Notes under the pieces: generated by a model | Told to the model about the DNA's origin: nothing | The model's input: the letters and a program-made list of their open reading frames with translations, nothing else | Database searches by the model: none | From: JBGOUV01 sp041477815 | Lineage (GTDB): Bacteria > Acidobacteriota > Terriglobia > Bryobacterales > JACQDG01 | DNA: 15,068 nucleotides | Assembly: GCA_041477815.1 (NCBI GenBank) | Contig: JBGOUV010000148.1 | Span: forward strand, 1 to 15,068 | Direction: 5' to 3' | Shown here: positions 6,174-13,517 of the stretch, one piece after another | Layout of the letters: the number at the start of each line of letters is the position of its first letter | How positions within the stretch are numbered: the first letter of the stretch is position 1 | Translations under genes and position numbers: made by a program

Positions 6174-7284
6174 ACCCAGCCAACCCTGAAGGAAGGGGAG
6201 TCTCCACGCTGTCCGCGGGATAGAACCCCAGGCAGCGAACCGCCGGCCCTACGTTCGGATCGCAAGGTGGGTCTACGGTCAGGGTGACCTCCACTTCGGC
6301 GCCGGGCGTCACCGAACCCGGCGGAATCTCGAACTCCAGATCCAGATCGCCTCCGGTTTCCACTGGGACCGCTTGCACCACCGTAGCGTTCACCGCAATC
6401 GTCAGTTCCAGCCGTGGGAAGGGCTCTACCAATCCGAAATACAGGCCGGCGAACAGGCGCCACGACCGGCCCGGCGGCACGCGCAGCCGCGCCGAGCTCC
6501 GCGACCAAACGGCCCGCCAGCTTCCCCTGGAAGGCCGCCACCCCTCCAGCAGCCGGTTCTGGGCCCACTCTGCGCCCGGCAGCAGGCAGGACCCGTCAGT
6601 CTCCAGCGGGCCTTTGCGAGCCAGCACCGTGAAGTACTGGGTGCCCGCCCCATCCGCGGCCACCAGCGTCAAGCCCGCCGCTTCCAGCATGGCCCGAGCC
6701 TCCGGGAGCGAAAACGTCTCGCCCAGCCACGTGTCGCGCGGCTTCGCCCGATACTCCGCCGACTGGTCTCCCTGGAGCTGGAACTTGAAGTACGCGCCCC
6801 TGCGGAGAACCCGCGCCGTATCCGCCACATACGACCAGGTTACTTCCCGCGCCGGAATATGCTGGAACACAATGTAGGAAAACGCGAAATCGCAGCTTTC
6901 CTCCGGCAGCATCCGCAAGTCGCGGCCCGACCCCACGTGCCACCGGATGTTAGCCAGGCTGCGGAATCGTTCGCGGGCCTGGCGGATCATCTCTGCGGAG
7001 ATGTCTACCGCCTCCACCTCGGCGAACGCCGCAGCGAGCCAACGGGTGATCCGGCCCAGGCCGCAGCCGATTTCGACCACCCGGCAGCGCCGGGCCGGCC
7101 GCCCGTGCAGCAGAATCGGCAGGTAAGGCTGGATGATCTGACGATAGTTGAGGCGTCCGGATTCGTGGAAGTCCTCTTCATCGCTGGTCTGGTCGCGGGT
7201 GTAAACATAACGCTCGGCGTCCTGGCGGGCACGCTGGTCCCAGTCGCCTCGCATCCGCTCGAGAACCGGATCCGGTTCCGTCAT
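6172..7284 (-). CDS. SAM-dependent methyltransferase with C-terminal beta-rich domain
   Basis: A 370-aa protein. Residues about 40-225 form a class I methyltransferase: the SAM-binding motif I is VVEIGCGLGRITRWL (69-83), the acidic residue after strand 2 is in EAVDIS (91-96), and motif IV is CDFAFSYIVFQHI (131-143). Residues about 228-370 are a separate domain of alternating strands (GWRPSRGSWRAVWS, ARLRVPPG, RLELTIAVNATVVQ, LDLEFEIPPG, VEVTLTVDPP) with the look of a carbohydrate-binding-type beta-sandwich. The gene overlaps the upstream double glycosyltransferase by ATGA. The context suggests methylation of the polysaccharide or of a sugar in it, with the extra domain holding the glycan. The acceptor atom and position are unknown. 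Confidence 0.85.
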   Translation of the reverse strand: MTEPDPVLERMRGDWDQRARQDAERYVYTRDQTSDEEDFHESGRLNYRQIIQPYLPILLHGRPARRCRVVEIGCGLGRITRWLAAAFAEVEAVDISAEMIRQARERFRSLANIRWHVGSGRDLRMLPEESCDFAFSYIVFQHIPAREVTWSYVADTARVLRRGAYFKFQLQGDQSAEYRAKPRDTWLGETFSLPEARAMLEAAGLTLVAADGAGTQYFTVLARKGPLETDGSCLLPGAEWAQNRLLEGWRPSRGSWRAVWSRSSARLRVPPGRSWRLFAGLYFGLVEPFPRLELTIAVNATVVQAVPVETGGDLDLEFEIPPGSVTPGAEVEVTLTVDPPCDPNVGPAVRCLGFYPADSVETPLPSGLAG

Positions 7285-9611
7285 AATTTTGCGGCGAGCA
7301 CTTCGCGATAGTGCAGCTCGAGTTGCGCGGTCAGCGCCTTCATATCCCAGTTCTCCTCCACCTCTCGCCGCGCCCGCTCCGCCCTAGCCCGGCCCCGCCC
7401 CGGATCTTCGCATAGCTCCACTACCCGCTGCGCAAACTCCTCCGGGTCATCGGCCAGGGCCGCCCAATCCACGTGGGTCAATCCCTCCGCGCCCACGCGG
7501 GTCGACACCACGGGGATGCCCGCCGCGAACGCTTCCAGCAGCTTCACCCGCACCCCCGACCCGCTCAGCACCGGACAAACAAACACCGCGTACCGCCCCA
7601 GGGGCTCCCGAATATCCTCCACCTGCCCCAGAAAGCACCCCCCGTCCCGGTTGTAGATCTCGGCAAATCCCGGCCCCGCCTCCGCCCCCACGATGTACAG
7701 CCGCGCCCCCGGACGCGCCCGCCGCACCCGCGGCCACACCCGCTGCCACAAGAACAGCAGCGCCTCCTGATTCGGCAGGTGCCGGAAATTCCCGACAAAC
7801 AGCAGCGAATCCGGCTCCCTCCCCTCCCCTACGTACGGATACCGCCCCACGTCGATCCCCGCCCGCAACCCCTCCACCAAACGAACCTCCCGGCCCACAA
7901 ACGATTCCAGATAGCGCCGGTTTTCCCGCGTACACACCTGCACGGCGTCGAACCGCCGCACCGCGTTCAGCTCGAACCGCAGCGCCCGCAGGTACTCGAA
8001 CGCCGCCTGCACCCACCGCACCGGACTGCGCATTCCCCCCAGCAAGCGCGCTACCGACTGGAAGTAGATATCGTGCTCGAACAGGACCATGGCCACCCGC
8101 CGGAACTCCATCGCGTAGACGGCCAGTTGCGTGTACTCCACCTGCACTACGTCGATCTTCTCAGTGAAGATCGTACGGTGAATCCGCCAGGCCAGGTCGC
8201 GGCTGGAGAACACCCGTGCCCCGTGCGGCAGCAGCGCGCTCCAGCCGTGGTCGTCGTGCGGCATCCGCACCAGAAACTCCACCGACGCGCACACCTGGCG
8301 AAGCTTCTGATGGCCCTCCCGCTCGCGCTCCCAATCGAGCAGGCACAGCAGGTGCACCCGCGCCCGCTTCCCCAGCTCCGCCAGCGTCTGCCCCATGAAC
8401 ACCGCGCCGCCATGCACCGGCGGAACGATCGGATAGGGCGACAGGAACAGGACGTGCAGCTTCTCCCGCGCCGGGTCGGGCGTCTCGAAACGATCGCGGT
8501 AATACCCTCCCAGCGGCCGCCGGAACGCCTCCCGGTCGTCGATCGCCGCGAGTTCCCGCGCCCGCCGCCGCGCCCGCAGCGCTCTCCCCATCTGGCCCAC
8601 CACCCGGAGCAGCACCCGCGGGCTGATCCGCGCCGGCGTATCCCCGGCCAGCAGCCGCACCCACATCCCTCCGTATACCTGCAACAGGTGCTCGCCCAGC
8701 ATCGCCCAGTCATGGATGTTCTTCCACACAAACAGCAGAAAATTCTTCTTCAGCACCGCCTGGATGAAGGCCTCGTTGTAGGTGCGTCCGATCGTGCCCC
8801 GATGCTCGTGGTAGACGAAGCTCCGCGGCTCGTAGTGGACCGTCCACCCGCGCTTCCAGGCCAGGTACCCCAGGTCGGTGTCCTCCAGGTAGAACGGCTC
8901 GTACAGCGGATCGAATCCCCCCAACTCCAAAAACTTCCGGCGGTCGTAGGCCGACGAGCCCCCGCCCGCATAGAACACCGGAAACAACGTCCGCACCCGC
9001 TCGTCGAGCACGTGCCGCACCTGCAGCCTCCCATTCACCCAGAGGCCCTCCGTCAAGCCGGTTTCCTGCCGGACCTTGTCCGGGTCGGTGAAGAAGATCT
9101 GCGCCGACACGGCGAACACCCGCGGATCCCGAAAGCCCTCCACCAGCGGCGCCAGGAACCCCGGGTCCACCCGCATGTCGCTGTTGAGCAGCACCACGAT
9201 GTCGTTCCGCGCGGCGGCGAACCCGGCGTTCGAGCCCCCGCCAAATCCCCGGTTCCGCTCCAGCGCCAGCACCCGCACCTGCGGAAGCCGCTCCCGCAGG
9301 AACTCCACGCTCCCGTCGGTCGAGGCGTTGTCGACCACGATGATTTCGTTCTCGGGATGGCCCGCCAGCGCCTCCACCACCGACGGCAGATACTTCGCCA
9401 GCAGCTCCTGCCCGTTCCAGTTGGGAATCACCACCGACACCGCCCGCGTCGACGGCAACGTATCGGGCTCCCGCGCGGGCTTCCGGCGAAACCGGCAGAC
9501 CAGGTCGCACAGCGCCAGCCCCACCGCCGCGGCCAGCAGCAGCAGGGGCGCGGCCGTGAGCAGAAACACTAGAACCCCCGCCACCCGGATCCAGATGATC
9601 AGCCGCCGCAT
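7281..9611 (-). CDS. Membrane-anchored two-domain GT2-GT4 glycosyltransferase
   Basis: A 776-aa fusion. Residues about 8-38 form a hydrophobic anchor. A GT2 domain follows, with SVVIPNWNG (59-67), DNASTDGS (94-101), NRGFGGGSNAGF (120-131), LNSDM (142-146) and EDTDLG (243-248). A helical linker (about 300-385) leads into a GT4/GT-B domain with HVLFLSPYP (386-394), VHGGAVF (399-405), LFEHD (510-514), LLFVGNFRHLPNQEAL (603-618) and SGSGVRVKLLEAFAAG (683-698). Both active sites look intact, so the enzyme may add two successive sugars. ATG 9611 overlaps the exporter ATPase gene by 13 nt, and the stop forms ATGA with the methyltransferase start. Family members with either half alone are about half this length. 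Confidence 0.9.
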   Translation of the reverse strand: MRRLIIWIRVAGVLVFLLTAAPLLLLAAAVGLALCDLVCRFRRKPAREPDTLPSTRAVSVVIPNWNGQELLAKYLPSVVEALAGHPENEIIVVDNASTDGSVEFLRERLPQVRVLALERNRGFGGGSNAGFAAARNDIVVLLNSDMRVDPGFLAPLVEGFRDPRVFAVSAQIFFTDPDKVRQETGLTEGLWVNGRLQVRHVLDERVRTLFPVFYAGGGSSAYDRRKFLELGGFDPLYEPFYLEDTDLGYLAWKRGWTVHYEPRSFVYHEHRGTIGRTYNEAFIQAVLKKNFLLFVWKNIHDWAMLGEHLLQVYGGMWVRLLAGDTPARISPRVLLRVVGQMGRALRARRRARELAAIDDREAFRRPLGGYYRDRFETPDPAREKLHVLFLSPYPIVPPVHGGAVFMGQTLAELGKRARVHLLCLLDWEREREGHQKLRQVCASVEFLVRMPHDDHGWSALLPHGARVFSSRDLAWRIHRTIFTEKIDVVQVEYTQLAVYAMEFRRVAMVLFEHDIYFQSVARLLGGMRSPVRWVQAAFEYLRALRFELNAVRRFDAVQVCTRENRRYLESFVGREVRLVEGLRAGIDVGRYPYVGEGREPDSLLFVGNFRHLPNQEALLFLWQRVWPRVRRARPGARLYIVGAEAGPGFAEIYNRDGGCFLGQVEDIREPLGRYAVFVCPVLSGSGVRVKLLEAFAAGIPVVSTRVGAEGLTHVDWAALADDPEEFAQRVVELCEDPGRGRARAERARREVEENWDMKALTAQLELHYREVLAAKL

Positions 9612-10888
9612 CCGTTTCCAATGGTGGCGTTCAATTGCACCCGGCAGGGGAAGCGCATGTACCCATAGATCTCCCCTTCACTGGCGCCCATCTGGACTGT
9701 CAGGGCGTTGTCGATCCAATCGCAAACCGCATAACCATGCAGCGTCCCGTTGGCGATGGCCGGGGTAAACGAGAAATGGCTCGGATACAACTCCGGGACG
9801 GTCAGGTGGAAGTCCACCGTAAACACGTCGCCGGGCGCCATGGGCGGCAGATCGAAATCCTCGCGCGCCGTATTGGTGCCCGAAAAATCGATCCCCAGGT
9901 GATTCCGGACCATGAATCCCACGATCGGCGACGGCACCTCCTCAATAGCCCGCACACTGATGCGCAGAATCGCCTGCCCCCCGGGCTCCAGCACTCCGAC
10001 CGGCGACCCGGACGGGTTCAGCAGCGCGATCCCGATCACCTCGGCCGCCCGGTTCCCATGCCGGAAGTCGACGTTGGGAATGGTCTCCACCACCTCCGGC
10101 GCGATCACCGCAGGCCGCCCCACCGGCCCCTGGCGCGCACTGTTCAGCTTCAAATACGCCGAGTCCTTCTCCATCATGAAGCTGAGGTACTTACTGATTA
10201 CCGTTTCCGGCGGCCCGATCTCCACCACCCGTCCGTGGTTCAGCCACAGCACCCGGTCCCCGATAGCCTTCACGTCCCCCATGGCGTGCGACACGAACAG
10301 GATCGTCACCTTCTGCGACCGCAGCTCGTGCACCTTCCGCATGCACCGCTGCCGAAAATAGACGTCCCCCACCGCCAGCGCCTCATCCACCAGGATGATC
10401 TCCGGATCCACGTTGATGGCCACCGCAAACGCCAGCCGCACGATCATCCCGCTCGAATAGGTCTTCACCGGCTGATGGATGAACTCCCCGATCTCGGCGA
10501 AGTCCACGATGTCCTGATACCGCCGCTTGATCTCGGCCGTCGATAGTCCCAGGATCGTTCCATTCAAGTACACATTGTCACGCCCGCTGAACTCCGGATT
10601 GAACCCCGACCCCAATTCCAGCAGCGCCGAGACGCGTCCCCCCACCTCCACCGTCCCGCTCGAAGGCGGAAAGATCCCCGCCACAAGCTGCAGCAAGGTG
10701 CTCTTCCCCGACCCATTCTCCCCCACCAGGCAGAACGTACTCCCCCGCTCCACCTCAAAACTAACCTCCTGCAAAGCCCAAAAATCCCGATGAAACGACC
10801 GCCGGTTCAGCAGCAGCAGTTCCTTCAACCGGTCCCCCGGCGACTCATAGATAGGATAACTTTTCGAAACTCCCCGAAACGCGAGCAT
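9599..10888 (-). CDS. wzt: ABC transporter ATPase for polysaccharide export with Wzt-type C-terminal domain
   Basis: The ATPase subunit of an O-antigen/teichoic-acid-type ABC exporter. Numbered from GTG 10900, it has Walker A GENGSGKST (60-68), a signature YSSGM (148-152, the variant usual in this subfamily), Walker B IILVDEALAVGD (168-179) and the H-loop in FVSHAM (202-207). Residues about 265-433 form the extra Wzt C-terminal beta-sandwich, with IVGFMVRNHLGIDFSGTNT (326-344) as its hallmark; in E. coli O8/O9a this domain reads a terminal modification on the glycan. The start is uncertain: ATG 10888 fits the beginning of the conserved region, GTG 10900 adds 4 residues, and neither has a Shine-Dalgarno sequence. 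It is the first gene of the first run. No Wzm permease gene adjoins it. Confidence 0.92.
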   Translation of the reverse strand: MLAFRGVSKSYPIYESPGDRLKELLLLNRRSFHRDFWALQEVSFEVERGSTFCLVGENGSGKSTLLQLVAGIFPPSSGTVEVGGRVSALLELGSGFNPEFSGRDNVYLNGTILGLSTAEIKRRYQDIVDFAEIGEFIHQPVKTYSSGMIVRLAFAVAINVDPEIILVDEALAVGDVYFRQRCMRKVHELRSQKVTILFVSHAMGDVKAIGDRVLWLNHGRVVEIGPPETVISKYLSFMMEKDSAYLKLNSARQGPVGRPAVIAPEVVETIPNVDFRHGNRAAEVIGIALLNPSGSPVGVLEPGGQAILRISVRAIEEVPSPIVGFMVRNHLGIDFSGTNTAREDFDLPPMAPGDVFTVDFHLTVPELYPSHFSFTPAIANGTLHGYAVCDWIDNALTVQMGASEGEIYGYMRFPCRVQLNATIGNGCGG

Positions 10889-10998
10889 AGAAAACGACAC
10901 ACCGAACCGCGACCGTAAGGGGGCGGATTCCCCAGCTTACCGCAGCCTCCTGGAAACACAACACGACACCAGTGTAGTACGATTGCCCCTAGGACCCC
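10889..10998. promoter_or_regulatory. Divergent intergenic region with probable promoters
   Basis: This stretch separates the exporter ATPase (minus) from the secreted hydrolase (plus) and must carry both promoters. On the plus strand TAGTAC (10974-10979) with a TG two bases before it is a possible -10. On the minus strand a TTGTGT / 16 bp / TAAGCT pair is a possible promoter. Both are weak matches, and no palindromic operator stands out. Confidence 0.3.
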
Positions 10999-12411
10999 AT
11001 GCGCCGCTACTCGCTCTTCCTCCTGCTGCTCCTCGCCGCCGGCGTCGCCGCCGTAGGCTCTCGCCGTCCCTCCTTCGACCCCCGCCTGAAGAATTCCTTC
11101 CGCCGCCCCGACCGCGCCGGCTGGATCCAGGTCCACCTCGAAGGCGCCCCCTCCGACATCGGCTTCCAGCACGGCTACTGGCTGGCCCCCGAGATCGACC
11201 GCACCTTCCGCAGCGTCGTCCTGCTCGCCGAGCACGACACCCAGAAGCCCTGGTCGTTCTACCGCAACGCCGCCGAGAAGGTTCTCTGGCCCCATATCGA
11301 GCAGCAGTACCGCGACGAGCTGCAAGGCATCGTCGATGGCGTCCAAGCTCGCGGCAGCAAGCTGGACCTCTGGGACATCGTCGCCCACAACGCCATGGAG
11401 GAGCTCCCCGGCTACTACGTCCCCTGGCTAAAGAAGCAGCAAGGTGAATCGGGCGGCAAACGCAAAGGCCCCCCCGAAAGCTGCAGCGCCTTCGTAGCCA
11501 CCGGCAGCTACACCCGCGACGGCAAGGTGGTGGCAGCGCACAACAACTGGAGCGACTATGTCGTAGGCCAGCATTGGAACATCGTCTTCGACATCGTCCC
11601 CGCCTCCGGCTACCGCATGTTCATGGACGGCATCCCCGGCATCATCGCCAGCGACGACGATTTCGGCGTCAACTCCGCCGGCCTCATCATCACCGAGACC
11701 ACCATCAGCCGCTTCTTCGGCTTCGACCCGGGCGGCATCCCCGAGTTCGTCCGCGCCCGCAAGGCCATGCAGTACGCTTCGTCTATCGATGAGTTCGACC
11801 GCCTCATGCGTGAGGGCAACAACGGCGGCTACGCCAACACCTGGCTCCTCGCCGACACCAAGACCAACGAGATCGCCCGCCTGGAGCTGGGCCTGTTGAA
11901 CGTCAACCTGGAGCGCACCCGCGACGGCTACTTCACCGGCGCCAACTTCCCCATCAGCCAGAAGCTGGAGGACCAGGAGACCGAATTTGACCGCCAGTTC
12001 CCCGGCGTCAGCGCCAACGCCCGCCGCGCCCGCTGGGAGAAGTTAATGGCCGACCACAAGGGCAAGATCGACGCCACCGCCGCCCAGCGGTTCCTCTCCG
12101 ACCACCGCGACACCTTCACCCGCACCGAGGAGCCCAACCAGCGCACTCTCTGCGGCCACATCGACCTGGCCCCGGACGGACTACCCTCCTGGCAACCCCC
12201 CTACGGCCCCGCCGGCGCCGTCCAGGCCAAGGTGACGGATGCCGCCATGGCGGCCAAGCTATCTTTCACCGCCTCCCTGGGCCACCCCTGCGGCCTCCGC
12301 TTCCGCGCCGCCCAGCACCTGCGCGAACACCCCGAGTTCGCGTGGCTCAAGGACCACCTCCGCGATATCCCCTCGCACCCGTGGACGCAATTTTCAGCTA
12401 CTACCCACTAA
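10999..12411 (+). CDS. Secreted phospholipase B-like / C45-type Ntn hydrolase
   Basis: A 470-aa protein with a signal peptide (residues 1 to about 20). Features of the phospholipase-B-like/acyltransferase (peptidase C45) group of N-terminal-nucleophile hydrolases are GFQHGYWLA (55-63), NAMEELPG (131-138), and the nucleophile region ESCSAFVATGSYTRDGKVVA, where Cys162 (codon at 11482) would become the N-terminal nucleophile after self-cleavage. HNNW (181-184) and DDFGVNSAGLIITETTI (220-236) follow. It should hydrolyse an amide or ester bond in the periplasm or outside the cell; the substrate is not readable. The start has AGGA 4 nt upstream. It is transcribed divergently from the polysaccharide exporter; a link to the glycan is possible but not shown. 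Confidence 0.85.
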   Translation: MRRYSLFLLLLLAAGVAAVGSRRPSFDPRLKNSFRRPDRAGWIQVHLEGAPSDIGFQHGYWLAPEIDRTFRSVVLLAEHDTQKPWSFYRNAAEKVLWPHIEQQYRDELQGIVDGVQARGSKLDLWDIVAHNAMEELPGYYVPWLKKQQGESGGKRKGPPESCSAFVATGSYTRDGKVVAAHNNWSDYVVGQHWNIVFDIVPASGYRMFMDGIPGIIASDDDFGVNSAGLIITETTISRFFGFDPGGIPEFVRARKAMQYASSIDEFDRLMREGNNGGYANTWLLADTKTNEIARLELGLLNVNLERTRDGYFTGANFPISQKLEDQETEFDRQFPGVSANARRARWEKLMADHKGKIDATAAQRFLSDHRDTFTRTEEPNQRTLCGHIDLAPDGLPSWQPPYGPAGAVQAKVTDAAMAAKLSFTASLGHPCGLRFRAAQHLREHPEFAWLKDHLRDIPSHPWTQFSATTH

Positions 12412-12497
12412 AGCGATCGACTTCGGAAGTTGTAACACGGCTCGAATTTCCAGCCTGCCCCCCAGCGCTTCGACGTTATTCTGCGAGCGTGCTGAGG

Positions 12498-12713
12498 TCA
12501 TACAGCCACCGGGGTGAGCTGGAAAACTCGGCCCAGTTGGCTGGCCCTGGTGAGATCGCCCCTCCGCAGCGCCTCCCGGACCTCATCCAGTTTCTGCGCG
12601 TCTTCCAGGGACAAATACGGCGACCAACCCGTCTCGGATTCGATCCAATTCACGTCGACCGCCGCGGCGTATTGGCCCTCAAGCACGTACTTGGTTCGAC
12701 GCCGTGTACTCAT
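12498..12713 (-). CDS. Small antitoxin-like partner of the DUF4258 protein
   Basis: A 71-aa acidic protein with TKYVLEGQYAAAVDV near the N-terminus, GWSPYLSLEDAQKLDEVREA in the middle and LTPVAV at the end. I recall closely similar small proteins immediately downstream of DUF4258 genes in cyanobacteria and other phyla, usually without a named function. ATG 12713 forms ATGA with the stop of the DUF4258 gene, so both are translated together. By size and position it is a candidate antitoxin, but I see no DNA-binding motif. It converges with the hydrolase gene 86 bp away. Confidence 0.75.
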   Translation of the reverse strand: MSTRRRTKYVLEGQYAAAVDVNWIESETGWSPYLSLEDAQKLDEVREALRRGDLTRASQLGRVFQLTPVAV

Positions 12714-13045
12714 GACTTTCTCCCCAGGAAGTTCTCGGTCCACCGGTTCGGATCCGGCCTGTAGGCGGTGACAACGACGGCTGGCGAAGCGGCGTTGGCG
12801 GGAATGCCCCACAGGACGTGGATCGGCCGGCCGTCGTGATCCCGCTGCAAGACCAGGACGCACGGCCCCTTGTGATAGGTCGGATATTCTTCCACCACCC
12901 TGGCATCCTGGACGCCCTCATAGATATCCCTCACCAGGATACCATCGGCTGCCAGCTCTTCATACCCGTGGTCCGAGATCACCACTTCCCGACGGGCGAT
13001 CAAGGCAAGGATGCGGTTGAAAGTATCGTTTACCAAGCAGCGCAA
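12710..13045 (-). CDS. DUF4258 family protein, probable toxin
   Basis: A 111-aa protein matching DUF4258: a conserved histidine in VISDHGYEELAADGI (residues 22-36), GPCVLVLQRD (60-69), PIHVLWGIP (74-82) and VVTAYRPDPNRW (91-102). The domain is related to small RelE/BrnT-like toxins, and the gene is paired with a 71-aa partner. The start is uncertain: the frame opens with TTG 13045, which has a GGAG only 1 nt upstream at 13050-13047; TTG 13036 (Leu4) is 10 nt from the same GGAG and may be the true start. Its promoter must lie in the 129-bp divergent gap shared with the frameshifted RelE-type gene. Confidence 0.75.
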   Translation of the reverse strand: MRCLVNDTFNRILALIARREVVISDHGYEELAADGILVRDIYEGVQDARVVEEYPTYHKGPCVLVLQRDHDGRPIHVLWGIPANAASPAVVVTAYRPDPNRWTENFLGRKS

Positions 13046-13174
13046 ACTCCAACCCGTCCAGCATACACGGCAAACGTGTCCGTCGCCCGCCCTAACGCCC
13101 GCGGATAGACCGTCAACCGCCTGCGGACCGAACGCAATTGACCGGCTACACGTCGCTGCCGCATAGTAAAGAAC
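13046..13174. promoter_or_regulatory. Divergent control region of two toxin-antitoxin-like pairs
   Basis: A perfect palindrome ACACG-N5-CGTGT lies at 13065-13079, and a further ACACG half-site at 13148-13152. The second falls between a plus-strand -35 (TTGACC, 13138-13143) and -10 (CATAGT, 13162-13167; 18-bp spacer). Transcription from that promoter would begin at about 13174, next to the GTG at 13175, so the mRNA would be almost leaderless. The palindrome is a candidate operator for the XRE antitoxin. No minus-strand promoter is clear. Confidence 0.35.
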
Positions 13175-13515
13175 GTGATCGCCGAGATCCTAAGCCTGTC
13201 GGGATACGAATCGCAGGTATCGGCGCTTCTGCCCGAGGAAGAGCGGATGGCCCTGGAGTTCTTCATCGCATGCGCGCCGGAAGATCATCCGGTCATTCCT
13301 GGTGGCGGCGGCTTCGCAAGGCTCGCTGGGCCCGCCGAGGCCGGGGAAAGAGCGGCGGCTTTCGTGTGATTTATTTCTTCCTGGCCGAACCGGGGCGGAT
13401 ATACATGGCCGCGATCTACGCCAAATCGCGAAAGGAAACCCTTTCGGCAGCCGATCAGAACGTGCTCGCAAAACTCGCGTCACAGATCAAGAAAGCAGCA
13501 AAGGGAGGGCGATAA
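13175..13515 (+). pseudogene. RelE/HigB-family toxin broken by a one-base frameshift
   Basis: From GTG 13175 the frame gives IAEILSLSGYESQVSALLPE and reaches HPVIPGGGG, the normal N-terminal half of this RelE subfamily. At the GGT GGC GGC GGC run (13301-13312) similarity jumps back one base into the frame RKARWARRGRGKSGGFRVIY, then MAAIYAKSRKETLSAADQN, ending at TAA 13515. The region is 341 nt, exactly one base short of a 113-codon gene plus stop, so a single base loss explains it. Left as is, the first frame ends at 13369 and lacks the catalytic C-terminal half. It could be true inactivation or a sequencing error in a GC-rich repeat. The site is not a classical X-XXY-YYZ slippery sequence. 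Confidence 0.75.
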
Positions 13516-13517
13516 TC

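Noticed and set aside
7473..9572. A 699-codon open frame on the plus strand opposite the GT2-GT4 gene
   Set aside because: The product is rich in Pro, Arg, His and Gln with no domain, and it mirrors the codon bias of a clearly real gene on the other strand. It is a GC-bias shadow.
13301..13312. Programmed -1 frameshifting to make full-length toxin
   Set aside because: The GGC run is not a classical slippery heptamer and I see no convincing downstream pseudoknot. A plain one-base loss or sequencing error is simpler.
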